DNA of 47,444 bases from Chara braunii (Eukaryota > Streptophyta > Charophyceae > Charales > Characeae). The stretch is taken from the NCBI GenBank assembly GCA_003427395.1, contig BFEA01000200.1, positions 2,265,503 to 2,312,946 on the forward strand. Reading direction: 5' to 3'. The translations under genes and the position numbers were made by a program. Of this stretch, positions 30,280-40,607 are shown piece after piece (the first letter of the stretch is position 1; each line of letters starts with the position of its first letter). The notes under the pieces are model-generated. The model was not told the DNA's origin and made no database searches. It saw only the letters and a list, made by a program, of their open reading frames with translations.

Positions 30280-31215
30280 AGCCAATGTTCAAGCCCGTAG
30301 GCCACACCAACACAGTATCCAAAGTCGCTCCTATCTGTCTGGCGCCCAGCGCCCAACCTACTCTGGCCGACTATCCTACCTACAACTGGTTCATGCAACA
30401 GGCTCACTTGGACTCTCGAAGACCGATGTACATGACTGTCAACTCCATAGCCCACCTCTCTTCATGCACCAGGTATGTATCTCGTCACCCTCAATCAGAC
30501 CTTGATTACCCCACACTCGCTTCCTTCCCTGAAGACCACCAGATCACCCGCTGTACCCCCTGGCGCCCAGCAGCCCGGCTATGGCTGCCTGTGCCCCACT
30601 GCCCTGCAGTGCCCCACTTCACCACTAAGCGCCACGTCAGCGCCCTGGACAGCAGCGCGGCATCAAGCGGAAGCGCAGCAGCACTTCCGCATTGCCAGCA
30701 CTGGCCAGAATGCCTGGCCTGGGCTGCCTCACTTCTTTTATGGAAGTGGCAGCCTCCTGGATGCTGCGTGTGGCCTGGCTGGAAGCTTCCAGTAGCTTCC
30801 GGTTGGGCCTCAGACCCTGCGCCCAGGCCCGGGACTACAGTTGAGGGTCTGGGCCCTTTTCAGTTGGGCACGGCCTGAGTCTCCGGACTTGGGCTGTTTG
30901 CTGCATCTGTGCAGGGCTCCCAGGCAGGTGCGTAGGCAGTACTGCTTTTCCAAAGGCCGGCGTCCTGCTTCCCAATGTATCGGCCCTGCTTTGTGTGTAT
31001 GTGCCCAGGCGCAACTGTCAAGGCCTGGACCAACTGTATGACGCAGCTTAGTGAGGCTCACGCGTCTACCCAACCAACTGGCGTGCTGCGAGAGCCTGAA
31101 TACCCACATATGGAAATGTCGAATTTTGGCCTCTGATGAATATTCAGGCCCGCCTTCACTTAGGGCGGGCACTCGGCTTGCTGGGGGCCTTAGCCCAGAA
31201 CATGTGATGTCTGAT
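30280..31215 (-). repeat. Diverged solo LTR related to the 32352-33350 family
   Basis: Read on the minus strand, it shares GTGCCCGCCCTAAGTGAAGG and the next bases exactly with the LTRs at 32352 and 39060. It also shares the order of GGCGC(T/C)(G/C)(A/G)GCGCCA and GTGTTGGTG motifs near the other end. The body has diverged heavily. There is no internal coding region nearby. Confidence 0.55.
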
Positions 31216-31253
31216 AGGGCCCCTTGAGGGCTTGTTCCTCGCAAAACCCTTGT

Positions 31254-31306
31254 GCAAAGCCTCTATCCCGGTAGTGCTAAGAGAACTACCGAGATTGAGG
31301 CTTTGC
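31254..31306. repeat. 22-bp-stem hairpin
   Basis: GCAAAGCCTC...CGGTAGT at 31254-31275 pairs with ACTACCG...GAGGCTTTGC at 31285-31306, 20 of 22 positions, over a 9-base loop. It immediately follows, in retroposon sense, the family head at 31318-31369. Confidence 0.75.
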
Positions 31307-31317
31307 CTACCAGGCTG

Positions 31318-31369
31318 CTCCATCTGTTGGTGGGGAGCCTCACCTGCTGGAAACCGGGTCCAGCGACCC
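31318..31369 (-). repeat. Short retroposon family, copy 3
   Basis: The family head on the minus strand: GGGTCGCTGGACCCGGTTTC, CAGCAGGTG, CTCCCCACCAACAGATGG. A weak copy 2 lies at 29763-29797. No poly(A) recognised. Confidence 0.55.
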
Positions 31370-31656
31370 TTAACGCAGAATCCAGAGTCCAAATACTGCT
31401 GGACAGTGTGAAGATATCTCCCTGCCAGCATTGATTACCATGGGCCTCACGGGACATTGGTTCTGACCTAAGTACAGCCTACCGTATTCATCCGAAGAGA
31501 ATGCCCGGTCATTATAGCTGTATTTGGCACAACTTTCAGCCCAGATACGGAGGCCAAAATCATGGTAACCCTCAATGGATATCAATGTCATCTGGCATGT
31601 ATTGCATGTGAATGGTGTAGTGACTGCTGCATCACAATAAGACGGCATTGCATGAT

Positions 31657-31740
31657 GGTTCCCCCCCCCCCCCCCCCCCCCCCTTAAACCAAGGTCAGCC
31701 TACTAGGGGGGGGTTGGTCTGAACATGTCTCCCTAGTAGG
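31657..31740. repeat. C homopolymer and CCTACTAGGG inverted repeat
   Basis: A C run of about 24 bases ends at 31683. GCCTACTAGGG near 31698 is then mirrored by CCCTAGTAGGC near 31732. It lies downstream, in retroposon sense, of copy 4. Confidence 0.6.
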
Positions 31741-31760
31741 CCAGTGCAGGTTGCTCCAGT

Positions 31761-31806
31761 CTATTGGTGGGGATCTGCACCTGCTGGAAATCGGGTTCAG
31801 CGTCCC
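31761..31806 (-). repeat. Short retroposon family, copy 4
   Basis: Head GGGACGCTGAACCCGATTTC then CAGCAGGTG and CCCCACCAATAGAC on the minus strand, starting at 31806. TTAA follows the head start on the plus strand, as in copy 3. Confidence 0.6.
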
Positions 31807-32003
31807 TTAATATCAGAGAAATTTTGAGGATTTTTCAGGGCTGGCCGAAATAAACCTCCCACTAGTGTAACATCAATGATAATCGGCATTGTGTGATGTA
31901 GTGTCAGGCAACAAGTGTTTATGCAAAGTATCATTCATCTATGTTGCAATGGGGAGCATAGTCACAGTCTGAGAACTCTGTGCTTTTTCTGAGAAGCCAT
32001 TGC

Positions 32004-32182
32004 TTTTTTTTTTTAAGAGACAAACTGCACCTGTGACCGGTGCAGTGTTCCGAATTCACAGAGACAACAGTGCACTGCTAGGTGTGGTAGTAAGAGCACT
32101 CGCCCCTAGCAACCCTGCTGATGACTTCATTCTATTCTTTTGGTGCGGAGCTGCAACTCCTGGAAAACGGGTCCAGCGTCCC
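32004..32182 (-). repeat. Short retroposon family, copy 5, with poly(A)
   Basis: The head starts at 32182 (GGGACGCTGGACCCG). A 120-bp body follows, ending in an 11-base A run on the minus strand (T run at 32004-32014). No duplication is clear. Confidence 0.6.
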
Positions 32183-32310
32183 TGATAACGTCAGATGAAT
32201 ATGAACAGTATAATGAGCTTGGGCCTGGTACAGCCTCTTCAGTCTGTCTTACACAGCCAGATATTCAATGATTCCTAGCTTACCCAGACCGTTCAGGAGA
32301 TAAAAATCCA

Positions 32311-32351
32311 TGCATCCTAATAATGAACCCCCCCCCCTTCCTCTATGCATA
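32311..32351. repeat. Outer left arm of a palindromic MITE, cut by a gypsy element
   Basis: Sequence from GCATCCTAATAATGAACC through a C run to CTCTATGCATA. It is the reverse complement of 40471-40511. The arm resumes at 40064 after the second gypsy element. Confidence 0.8.
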
Positions 32352-33350
32352 TGCGAGGATCTGGGTCCTCGGCAGGCCTAAGGGGCCCCTGTTGGAGATG
32401 TGCCCGCCCTAAGTGAAGGTGGGCCTGACAAATCACGAGAGGCCCTCGGCTGTCAATTTCGTATCTGGGGTCCAGGCAGTTGTGACGCGCCAGTTGGCTG
32501 AGGGAAACACAGGCCGAGCAGCAAAGACATTCCACGGCCCTCCAGGCCTTTTTGAAATGCAGGCCCTGGGCGAGAATCGCAGCCTCATACACAGACAGTT
32601 GGGAGGCCCAACCGAACGGAGGCCCAGCAGCTGCATCGGAGGCACAGCCTCCTGGGGCCTACCGGAAGCGTCTGGGCAGAGGCCCAGGCCAGCCAGGCCG
32701 CCAATCAAGGCAGGCTATTTCCATATAGGGAAGAGCTCGCTGCCTGGGCTGGCATTGAGGCACTTGCCAGATGCTGCGGCAGCGCTGCTGGAGCGATTGC
32801 TCACGGGCTGCTTAAGCGCTAAGGGCAAGGTGCTGCGAGCGTGCGGTCGTACAGGAAGCAGGGCGCTGCTGAGGGCAGCGCCATAGCCCAGCCTCCATAG
32901 CTGGATGGGCTTGGACTACAGTGAGGCGCAGGGGTGGTCTTCGGGTGTACAGAGGGAAGACGTGGGTGTAAGTCAGGGGAGAGAGAGAAGGATGATGATG
33001 ATGATGATGTGAGGGCACATACCTGGTATTGGCGATGGTCTGCATGGGTGACATCTTCAAGTACTTCGTAGGCTGCTGACGTCAACAGTTGCATTGTCAA
33101 TTAGTAGGCAGACAGTAGCTGTGTAGGAAGTAGGCTGGGCGCCGAGCGCCAAGTAGGGAGAAAGGGCCTGGACACTCGTGTTGGTGGTGGCGAGAGCAAG
33201 CTCTCATTGACATTGGTTTTCAGTGTTACGATTCTTCATTGGTGTTATATTGGTGCAATTCTGTTTTCTGGACACTGTGATACTATCTGGCCTTCAATGT
33301 GATTGTGCATTCTGGATATTGTCATCTCGCTATTGCTCATTTTCCTTGCG
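32352..33350 (+). repeat. 5' LTR of the second gypsy element
   Basis: 999 bp, starting TGCGAGGATC. Identity to 39060-40063 is about 95-97% by eye. A frame of about 157 codons is open in both LTRs but has no known domain, and I treat it as incidental. It contains a GAT trinucleotide run near 32995. Confidence 0.9.
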
Positions 33351-33353
33351 ATT

Positions 33354-33368
33354 TGGTATCGGAGCTGG
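33354..33368 (+). promoter_or_regulatory. Primer binding site of the second gypsy element
   Basis: TGGTATCGGAGCTGG, three bases after the 5' LTR. It is identical over 15 bases to the PBS region of the chromovirus at 27640-27651, showing the same tRNA primer. Confidence 0.9.
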
Positions 33369-34045
33369 TTCGAACTGCGCTTCATTGCTTCTTCGCAAAT
33401 AGCTGATTGGTGCTTCGCATGAGGTGTGGGGCAGTAATAAGGCTTGGGCGTTGAACGATTGGCGGCCCTGGGTCATGTGGGCGCACCAGGAAGCTATGTG
33501 GTGACATTAGGGGTGTACACTGGTTGATGAGAGCTCGCTGATGTGGCATTTTAAGCCGAGGTGGAACTGCATTCTGCTGTTTGTTGTGCCGAGGCAAAGA
33601 CCGGTCATCATAAATGCACATCAGGTTGCCGGTGAGAAATCTGTGGTTGGGGGCAGCATTATCAGGTACATTGCTCTCTTCCTTATCTACGTCTTCATTA
33701 CTTCTTACCGTGAGGAAGTGAGTTATGTCTTGAGAGTCCTCTTAATGTGAGGTGCCGCGAGCGCTCAACCTTGAGAGTTGACATTCTTCCTGGGCAGCGG
33801 GAGACGGGTGAAACCTCTAAAGGGCCCTGGACGAAGCAATCGCGTCACGGTCACCATGCCAACCCGTTGGGACTAGTACACGCATGCTTTGTCGCAAGTC
33901 CTTGGTTCTGCTGTTGTGCAATACAGGTCATGCAAGGCATGCCAGCCCTTTCGAGCAGACACTCACTAGACAGTCTATACATATTTCTGGCGGGATTCGG
34001 TGTTGAACCCTGGCTGTGATCATTGTCCTGTCAGCGACGTTAAAT
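33369..34045 (+). other. Leader remnant; gag and protease absent
   Basis: No gag, knuckle or DSG motif can be read in any frame. Chromovirus RT lead-in (GLNAITVKH) appears only from about 34045. A large internal deletion must have removed gag, PR and the start of RT. Confidence 0.55.
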
Positions 34046-35326
34046 ACTTCCTGGGCCTCAATGCCATCACCGTTAAGCATCGACGACCTAATGGATAGAG
34101 TGCAGGGATGCCGGTACTTTACTAAGGTATATTTAAAGTCTAAATACCATCAAATTGCCATTAGACCTGAGGACCAGCACAAAACCGGTTTCCAGACCAG
34201 GTACGGTCTATACGAGTTTGTGGTGATGCCCTTTGGCCTATGCAATGCACCTAGAACATTCAAGCACGCAATGAATAGGATTTTTTATGAATACTTAGAC
34301 GAGTTTATCGTCGTGTACCTTGACGATATTCTTTAGTAGGACTGTAGAGGAGCACACTGAGCACTTGAAAATAGTGTTAGGTCTCCTAAGACAGCACCAG
34401 TACAAGGTAAACTTGGAGAAATGCGAGTTCGGTCGCACCAAGATCTTGTACTTAGGCCATGAAATCTCTGCGGATGGGTTGAGGCCGGACGATGCTAAAG
34501 TGGCCAGCATACGAGATTGGCCCAAACCTCAGACTGTTGTGGAGGTCCGTTCATTTTCCGGGATGACGGGCTATTACCGTCCATTTGTTAAGAACTACAG
34601 TACTATAGCTTCCCCACTAACTGACCTTACTCACCTTGACACCCCTTGGGAGTGGACTGAAGAGTGTGAAGCAAGCTTCAAGAAATTAAAGTATGCTTTG
34701 ACACACTACGAAGTCCTCAAACTTCCAGACCCTGAGCAACCATTTGTAGTGACCACAGACGCCAGCCAATATGGCATAGGTGCGATCCTTGCACAAAGGG
34801 AAGGGAAAAAGTTGAGGCCAATCGAGTACATGAGCAAAAGGATGCCATCCCAAAGGCTAGCAAAGTTCACGTATGAGCGTGAGCTATATGCCCTATATAG
34901 AGTGCTGGTCCACTGGAGACACCATCTCCTAGGCAAATTCGTCTATTTAAGGTCTGACCATGAGACTTTGCGCTGGATCAAGACACAACCTGTACTCTCT
35001 GACTCACTCAAACGATGGATTCAAGTGATAGACAAGTATGACTATCAACTTCATCCAATCAAGGGAGAGTACAACAAAGTGGTCGATGCACTATCGCGAA
35101 GGGCAGATTATCTGGGCGCGCTAGTAACTGAGTTTGGCATATCTAATGATGTAACTCGATCCTTGGTGGAGGCCTATCAGCAAGATCCGGTTATGTATGA
35201 GATCATTCGTAAATTTCAAGCGAAGGATAAGGCAACCTCCGATGAATTTACAATGGTAGATGGCTTGCTGTTTCTTGAGAAGGCAGGGAATAAAAGATTA
35301 TGTGTTCCAGATAGAGAGTCTTTACG
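34046..35326 (+). pseudogene. Gypsy RT (N-truncated) and RNase H
   Basis: It begins within the RT fingers (GLNAITVKH, then a short deletion, then SIDDLMDRVQGCRYFTKVYLK). FQTRYGLYEFVVMPFGLCNAP and an intact active site VVYLDDIL follow. One base is lost right after YLDDI, shifting the frame at 34330. The thumb continues (LYLGHEISADGLRPDD, GMTGYYRPFV), then RNase H: TTDASQYGIGAILAQ, TYERELYALYRVLVHW, RSDHETLRWI, KVVDALSRRADY. The frame stops making sense at LCVPDRESLR, where a retroposon enters. Apart from the N-truncation and one frameshift this region is well conserved, unlike the chromovirus copy, whose YLDD is mutated. Confidence 0.9.
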
Positions 35327-37672
35327 CTGCGCCCCAGCAGCATCAATCATCAATCAAGGTTACCGCCACTGCCACGGAGAGGAGCCGCGCGCGCTGGAAA
35401 ACTGCACGCAGCAAGGAAAATAGCGCGCGCGCGCTCGACGATTGCGCGCGATTGGGCACGCGCCCTTAGCTGAAAATTGGACCACCGGTGGTCTATGTCG
35501 AGGAGCTAAGGGGGTCCAAATTTCAGACCAAACGGTTCAGCGGATCATGAGATACCGAAGTTCTAGGGCGCGCCATGGAATTCGAGCGTGTCGGGCAATG
35601 AGGACGACAGGGGGATGGAATTGCATACAAGGCTTCAACCTCAACACCTGTTGTTTCCTGACTTTTGAAAGCAGGTCTACTGCCATCTCTCTACTTCGCG
35701 CTTCAAACGAGTGATGCTACAGGATAGCATGCCGGATGAAGGAAGGTATTGCTTATTTGGGCATTACTCTAGGAGTAATCACTAGTGCTCTTCATCTTGC
35801 GACTTTTGGTGGAGGAGGTCGGCTCGGCGCGAGAAGAAGAAGAGTACAGTGTGTCCCGTGGAGTGGAAGGAGGATTGTCAGGAGATAGTGAGTGGGAGGG
35901 CTTCGAGGAGAGAATCCAAGTGCCGTCAAGGGATCATTACAAGGGGGGAGGTTTCTACTCGAATGATGGCAGCCGGCTGATAGTCATTCTTTCTGCTACA
36001 TCTACATTGTTGCATCTACAGGAGCATATCATCATCGTATCATCATCTTCAGCAGCAGCAGTATTGTCATCATTATCATTATCACCATGATCATCATCAT
36101 TAGTAACGAGATTAGTCATCACCGTCGCCATCATCAACAGCTTCATCATCACCATCATCTTTATGTTAAGTGAGGAGGATGGGTTGGATCTATATCGGCA
36201 TCGTCATCGTCATGGTCAGGGCTATTATCATCATCTTATCATCATCATCACCTTCATTGGTAACATCATTGAATTTGCCGTCTAATCCATCAGTTGTACG
36301 ATCTCATTATCATCCTATTACGAACTGAGTTAATTTTCTCTAACTAATTTCCTAATGAGCATCTTCATTGGTGCGTCATCATCATTAGCATTACTGACAT
36401 CATCATCATTATCATCATCATCATCATTATGTGCATCATCCTTGGTGCATCATCATCATCATCATCATCGTCATCAACATCATCATTAGCATCAGCATTT
36501 TCAGCATCATTATCATCATTATTATCATTAGTGACATTATCATCAACATTGCCATCATCATAATCTTCACATCAGCAGGTGAGTGGGTCGTCACCATCAT
36601 CCTCATTATCATTATTTTCAGGGTGTTGTCCTTCGTCATCAACAAAATCTTACAAAATCCAAGTGAATGACATTTTGGTGAGGGGGAGGGGGAGAGCCCA
36701 GCTCTGCAGGGGTTTCATTAGGCGGGTGGTGAAATCCTGGAGGGGGCAAGGGCAGATTGTGAGGAATACTCTTTTCTGGGGCTAGGCATCAATCCCAACG
36801 GGGGCAGATTAGGGTAAAGGGATAGATAGGGGAAGGGAGAGAATGGAGGAAGGAAGGGAGATGGGGGATTTTTTCTGAATCATTTCATCATCAAAATCCA
36901 GGTCATCATCATCTATGTTATATCATGCTTTCGGGTGTGCTGTAATTCTTGGCTTTATCTGGCCTCCTTCCTTAATCAGGATACAGGATTTCAGAGATGG
37001 TTGAATCTGGATCGATATCTATAAAGTTGCTTTGTCTTTGGCCCTGGTTTGGCGATGCCAGAACGACGCTGGCAGGAGCTGGGGCGTTGCCCTGTAACTT
37101 GCAATTGGCAGGAGTGTGAGGCCTTGTAGAGAGATCTGGGGATTTGCCGAGGGAGGAAGGCAATCCAGTGGCGAACCGGGGGGGTTGCCTTGACAACCTA
37201 TGGGGCCAGGGATAGTCTAGGTGGCGAGAACAGGTCAGCTATGGTAGACATTGGTTAGGAGGGTATTCCAGTGGTGAACTAGGGGGGGCTGCATGGAGGC
37301 GAGAAGAGATCAACTATGGTTGATGTTGGTTAGGTTGTTTTTGTCTCTGAGGTACAATGTCCTGGCTCAGGAAGGGTTAGGAGTTGTTCTAGGATTAGGA
37401 GGCCAGAATAGCTGATATAGCATAATCTTCTGTATTTTTTCATTAAATTTTACTCATTAGCATCATTAGCATCATTATCTGAGTTATCATCAGTTTCATC
37501 AGTATCATCATGGTCATCTTCATAACCATGTGAGGGACGCTGAGCCCGCTTCTCAGCAGTTTCGGTTCGATTACTCCGGGCAGACTGCGAGGACCCTGGC
37601 CTCAATCTTATTATTGGTAATATCAGCCTTGGGCACCGGGCCCGGTTTTTCAAAAAAAAAAAAAAAAAAAAA
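35327..37672 (+). mobile_element. 2.35-kb poly(A) retroposon of unknown type
   Basis: Flanked by a perfect 12-bp duplication AGAGTCTTTACG (35315-35326, 37673-37684), with a 21-22-base A tail directly before the right copy. This is the signature of LINE-machinery insertion. The 5' part is GC-rich, with GCGCGC runs near 35390-35450. The middle is 600 bp of ATC/ATT trinucleotides. The 3' end reads GCCTTGGGCACCGGGCCC, then TTTTTC and A(n). No RT or known gene is recognised. The same 3' tail occurs inverted at 29985-30020. Confidence 0.85.
36010..36640. repeat. Degenerate ATC/ATT trinucleotide tract
   Basis: TCATCATCATTATCATC-type sequence over about 600 bp, with shorter returns at 36890-36920 and 37455-37530. 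Open frames on both strands (Ile/Ser-rich or Met/Asp-rich) are products of the repeat. Confidence 0.9.
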
Positions 37673-37684
37673 AGAGTCTTTACG

Positions 37685-39046
37685 TAGTTTATTTTTAGGG
37701 GAATGTCATGCATGATGCAACTGGTCATTTTGGCTATAAAAAGACATCAACTAACCTAGTGCAAAGATTCTGGTGGCCCACTACAATACAAGGTGCAAAA
37801 AGGTACGTCGAAACCTGCAAGGTTTGCCAATGGGACAAACCTAGGACTCAGGCTCCGCTAGGGCTAATCAAGCCCTTGCCGATTCCTGGAGGTCCTGGTC
37901 AAAGTGTGTCCATGGACTTCATGGATACTCTTGTGACCAGCAGGATAGGAAAGAGACACATCTTTGTTATAGTTTACCGCTTCTCCAAGTATGCCATATT
38001 AATAGCTATGCCAGAGACCGCTAAAACCGACTACGTCATCAGGTTGTTTATGGAAAACTGGGTACGGGACTTTGGTTTACCTAAGTCCATCGTCAGTGAT
38101 AGGGATGTTCGCTTTACTAGCGAACTGTGGCAAAACACTGCCCAATAGATGGGTACCAGACTGCAAATGACATCAGGGAATCACCCTGAGTCAAATGGAC
38201 AGGCGGAGCAAATGAACCGAGCAGTGCAGCACATGCTTAGGCACTACATCAAGCCAAGCCAGGATGATTGGGACGAGAAACTACCTCTCGTCGCCAGCCT
38301 GTACAACAACGATGTACACAACGTTACTGGCATGACTCCAACCAGTTGCATCTTGGTTGGAAGCCGCGTTCCGCCCTTGATTTCCAGCTGCCTGAGAATC
38401 AGGCAACTACAGCACCAGGCAACATAGAATTTGCTGTCAAATATGAACAGATGCTGCAGCAGGCCGTTGGACACATCAGGAAATCTCAAGATGCTATGAT
38501 TGCATCTGAGAATAAACACAGATGGCCTTCTAACTTTCAGGTAGGGGACAGGGTCTGGGTAAAGTCATCTGAACTGGGACAGGAAATGGGAATCTCTAGA
38601 AAACTAATGCCACAGTATTTTGGTCGTTGGGAATTCCTAGACATAGTCGGGGATCAGATGGACTGGCCTTCCTATGTGATACACATCCCACCTCACCTCC
38701 GTACACATCCAGTTTTTCATGCCTCAAAGCTGGCACCTTTCGCAGAGACTGCACAGTTTCCCTCCAGACGGTCAATGCTGCCCCCAAACATGGATGGTGA
38801 AGTCAACATCGACAGAATCGTGGAGCATCGAATGATGCCAGTAAACCGTCCGGCAGAGGGCGCCCTCCTAAGCCGAGAATGCAGTACCGTGTCAGATTCA
38901 GACATCATCTGGATCCCGGAGAAGATCGGTGGTTCACCAGTGAAGAACTCATGCGAACAGCACCTCAAGTTATTGCAGGCTATGAAAGAGAACTCAAGGG
39001 GAAGATGCCTGCAGATTAGAAGACTTCTCAGAGGACTATCAAAGAA
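37685..39046 (+). pseudogene. Gypsy integrase with GPY/F and chromodomain remnant
   Basis: Pol resumes with SLFLGECH, a 4-base duplication that shifts frame, then DATGHFGYKKT and CKVCQWDK (zinc finger). SMDFMDTL gives the first catalytic Asp and SIVSDRDVRFTSELW the second. After a TAG at 38146, NHPESNGQAEQMN gives the Glu. So the full DDE triad is present although the gene is broken. A frameshift near 38370 leads to VGDRVWVKSSEL, LMPQYFGRWEFLDIV and VFHASKLAPF (GPY/F), then VNIDRIVEHRMMPVNRP, the start of a chromodomain that soon degrades. In the strand normally reading IVDRFSK, Tyr replaces Asp. Confidence 0.88.
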
Positions 39047-39059
39047 TAGGAGGAGGGAA
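39047..39059 (+). promoter_or_regulatory. Polypurine tract of the second gypsy element
   Basis: AGGAGGAGGGAA immediately before the TG of the 3' LTR. It is all purine and has the position expected for plus-strand priming. Confidence 0.85.
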
Positions 39060-40063
39060 TGCGAGGATCTGGGTCCTCGACAGGCCTAAGGGGCTCCTGT
39101 TGCAGATGCGCCCGCCCTAAGTGAAGGCGGGCCTGACAAATCACGAGAGGCCCTCAGCTGTCAATTTCGTATTTGGGGTCCAGGCAGTTGTGATGCGCCA
39201 GTTGGTTGAGGGAAACACAGGCCGAGCAGCAAAGATATTCCATGGCCCTCCAGGCCTTTTTGAAATGCAGGCCCTGGGCGAGAATCGCAGCCTCATACAG
39301 AGACAGTTGGGAGGCCCAACTGAACGGAGGCCCAGCAGCTGCATCGGAGGCACAGCCTCCTGGGGCCTACCGGAAGCTTCTGGGCAGAGGCCCAGGCCAG
39401 CCAGGCCGCCAACCGAGGCAGGCTCTTTCCATATAGGGAAGAGTTTGCTGCCTGGGCTGGCATTGAGGCACTTGCCAGATGCTGCAGCAGCGCTGCTGGA
39501 GCGATTGATTGCGGGCTGCTTAAGCGCTAAGGGCAAGGTGCTGCGCGCGTGCGGTCGTGCAGGAAGCAGGGCGCTGCTGAGGGCAGCACCATAGCCCAGC
39601 CTCCATAGCTGGATGGGCTTGGACTACAGTGAGGCGCAGGGGTGGTCTTCGGGTGTACAGAGGGAAGATGTGGGTGTGAGTCAGGGGAGAGAGAGAAGGA
39701 TGGTGATGATGATGATGATGATGATGTGAGGGCACATACCTGGTATTGGCGATGGTCTGCATGGGCGACATCTTCAAGTACTTCGTAGGNTGCTGACGTC
39801 AACAGTTGCATNGTCAATTAGTAGGCAGACAGTAGCTGTGTAGGAAGTAGGCTGGGCNCCGAGCGCCAAGTAGGGAGAAAGGGCCTGGACACTCATGTTG
39901 GTGGTGGCGAGAGCAAGCTCTCATTGACATTGGTTTTCAGTGTTACGATTCTTCATTGGTTATATTGGTGCAATTTTGCTTTCTGGACACTGCTACTATC
40001 TGGCCGTCAATGTGATTGTGCATTCTGGATATTGCCATCTCAATATTGCTCATTTTCCGTGCA
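39060..40063 (+). repeat. 3' LTR of the second gypsy element
   Basis: 1,004 bp with TG/CA ends, followed by CATA. Ambiguous bases at 39790, 39812 and 39858. The GAT run is longer than in the 5' LTR. Confidence 0.9.
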
Positions 40064-40511
40064 CATACCACTCCATCTCCATTAAAGACAGAGAGAATTG
40101 GGGAAAAGGATCAGAAAGTTCCGCAGGGGATCTCAGATAGTTGCCTTGCTGGACTTCAAACCAATTATGAAAGATAGGATGATAACCCTTCTTGAAGGGG
40201 GCATCTCTTCCTTCCCCACCTGGCCAAACCACATGTCCAATCCCTCCCCCAGAATCCCCCAGCCAGTCCTCAGAGAATTTATTACAAAATCTATATCGGA
40301 ATATAAAACAAGCTCTACATAAATTCTCTGACTAGCTGGGGGATTCTCGGGGAGGGATTGGACACGTGGTTTGGCCAGGTGGGGAAGGAAAAGAAGCCCC
40401 CTTCAAGAAGGATTATCGTCTTATCTTTGATCCTTTTTCCCCATCCTCTCTGTCTGTAGTGGAGATGGAGTGGTATGCATAGAGGAAGGGGGGGGGTTCA
40501 TTATTAGGATA
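40064..40511. mobile_element. Palindromic MITE, remaining left arm and right arm
   Basis: The left arm (40064 to about 40280) and right arm (about 40325-40511) are near-perfect reverse complements, including CCACTCCATCTCC, CCTTCTTGAAGGGGGC, CCCCACCTGGCCAAACCAC and CAGAGAATTTAT. The left arm has an extra segment of about 55 bp (about 40108-40165). With 32311-32351 added, each arm is over 200 bp around a 40-bp loop. No coding sequence. Confidence 0.85.
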
Positions 40512-40607
40512 CTTCTTTTTGCTGTTTTTTCTTTAGCAGGCCTGTAGCCGGGTGTTCCGATCTATTGGTGGGGAGCGTCACCTGCTGGAAACCGGGTCCA
40601 GTGTCCC
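40512..40607 (-). repeat. Short retroposon family, copy 6
   Basis: The head starts at 40607 on the minus strand (GGGACACTGGACCCGG, CAGCAGGTGACG, CCCCACCAATAGATC). It ends in an A-rich tail (GCTAAAGAAAAAACAGCAAAAAG) that abuts the palindromic MITE. At 96 bp it matches copy 7 in size. Confidence 0.65.

Larger units (their letters stand above)
32352..40063 (+). mobile_element. Second complete Ty3/gypsy element, internally deleted
   Basis: LTRs at 32352-33350 and 39060-40063, TSD CATA (32348-32351 and 40064-40067), PBS TGGTATCGGAGC at 33354, and PPT AGGAGGAGGGAA before the 3' LTR. Gag, protease and the RT N-terminus are missing. Pol resumes at about 34046 and is split by a poly(A) retroposon at 35327-37672. 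The 5' LTR ends in CG instead of CA. Confidence 0.9.

Noticed and set aside
32004-32182. tRNA-derived SINE read on the plus strand (GGTAGTAAGAGCACTCGCC, then GGGTCCAGCGTCCC)
   Set aside because: Poly(A) tails of several copies and the duplication of copy 7 show that the sense direction is the opposite strand, so the tRNA likeness is probably coincidence.
32413-32886. 157-codon ORF, also present at 39121-39594
   Set aside because: It lies wholly inside the two LTR copies, so its duplication reflects the LTR. Composition and lack of motifs give no support for a protein.
36431-36670. Ile-rich or Met-rich small membrane protein
   Set aside because: It is entirely translation of the ATC/ATT tract.
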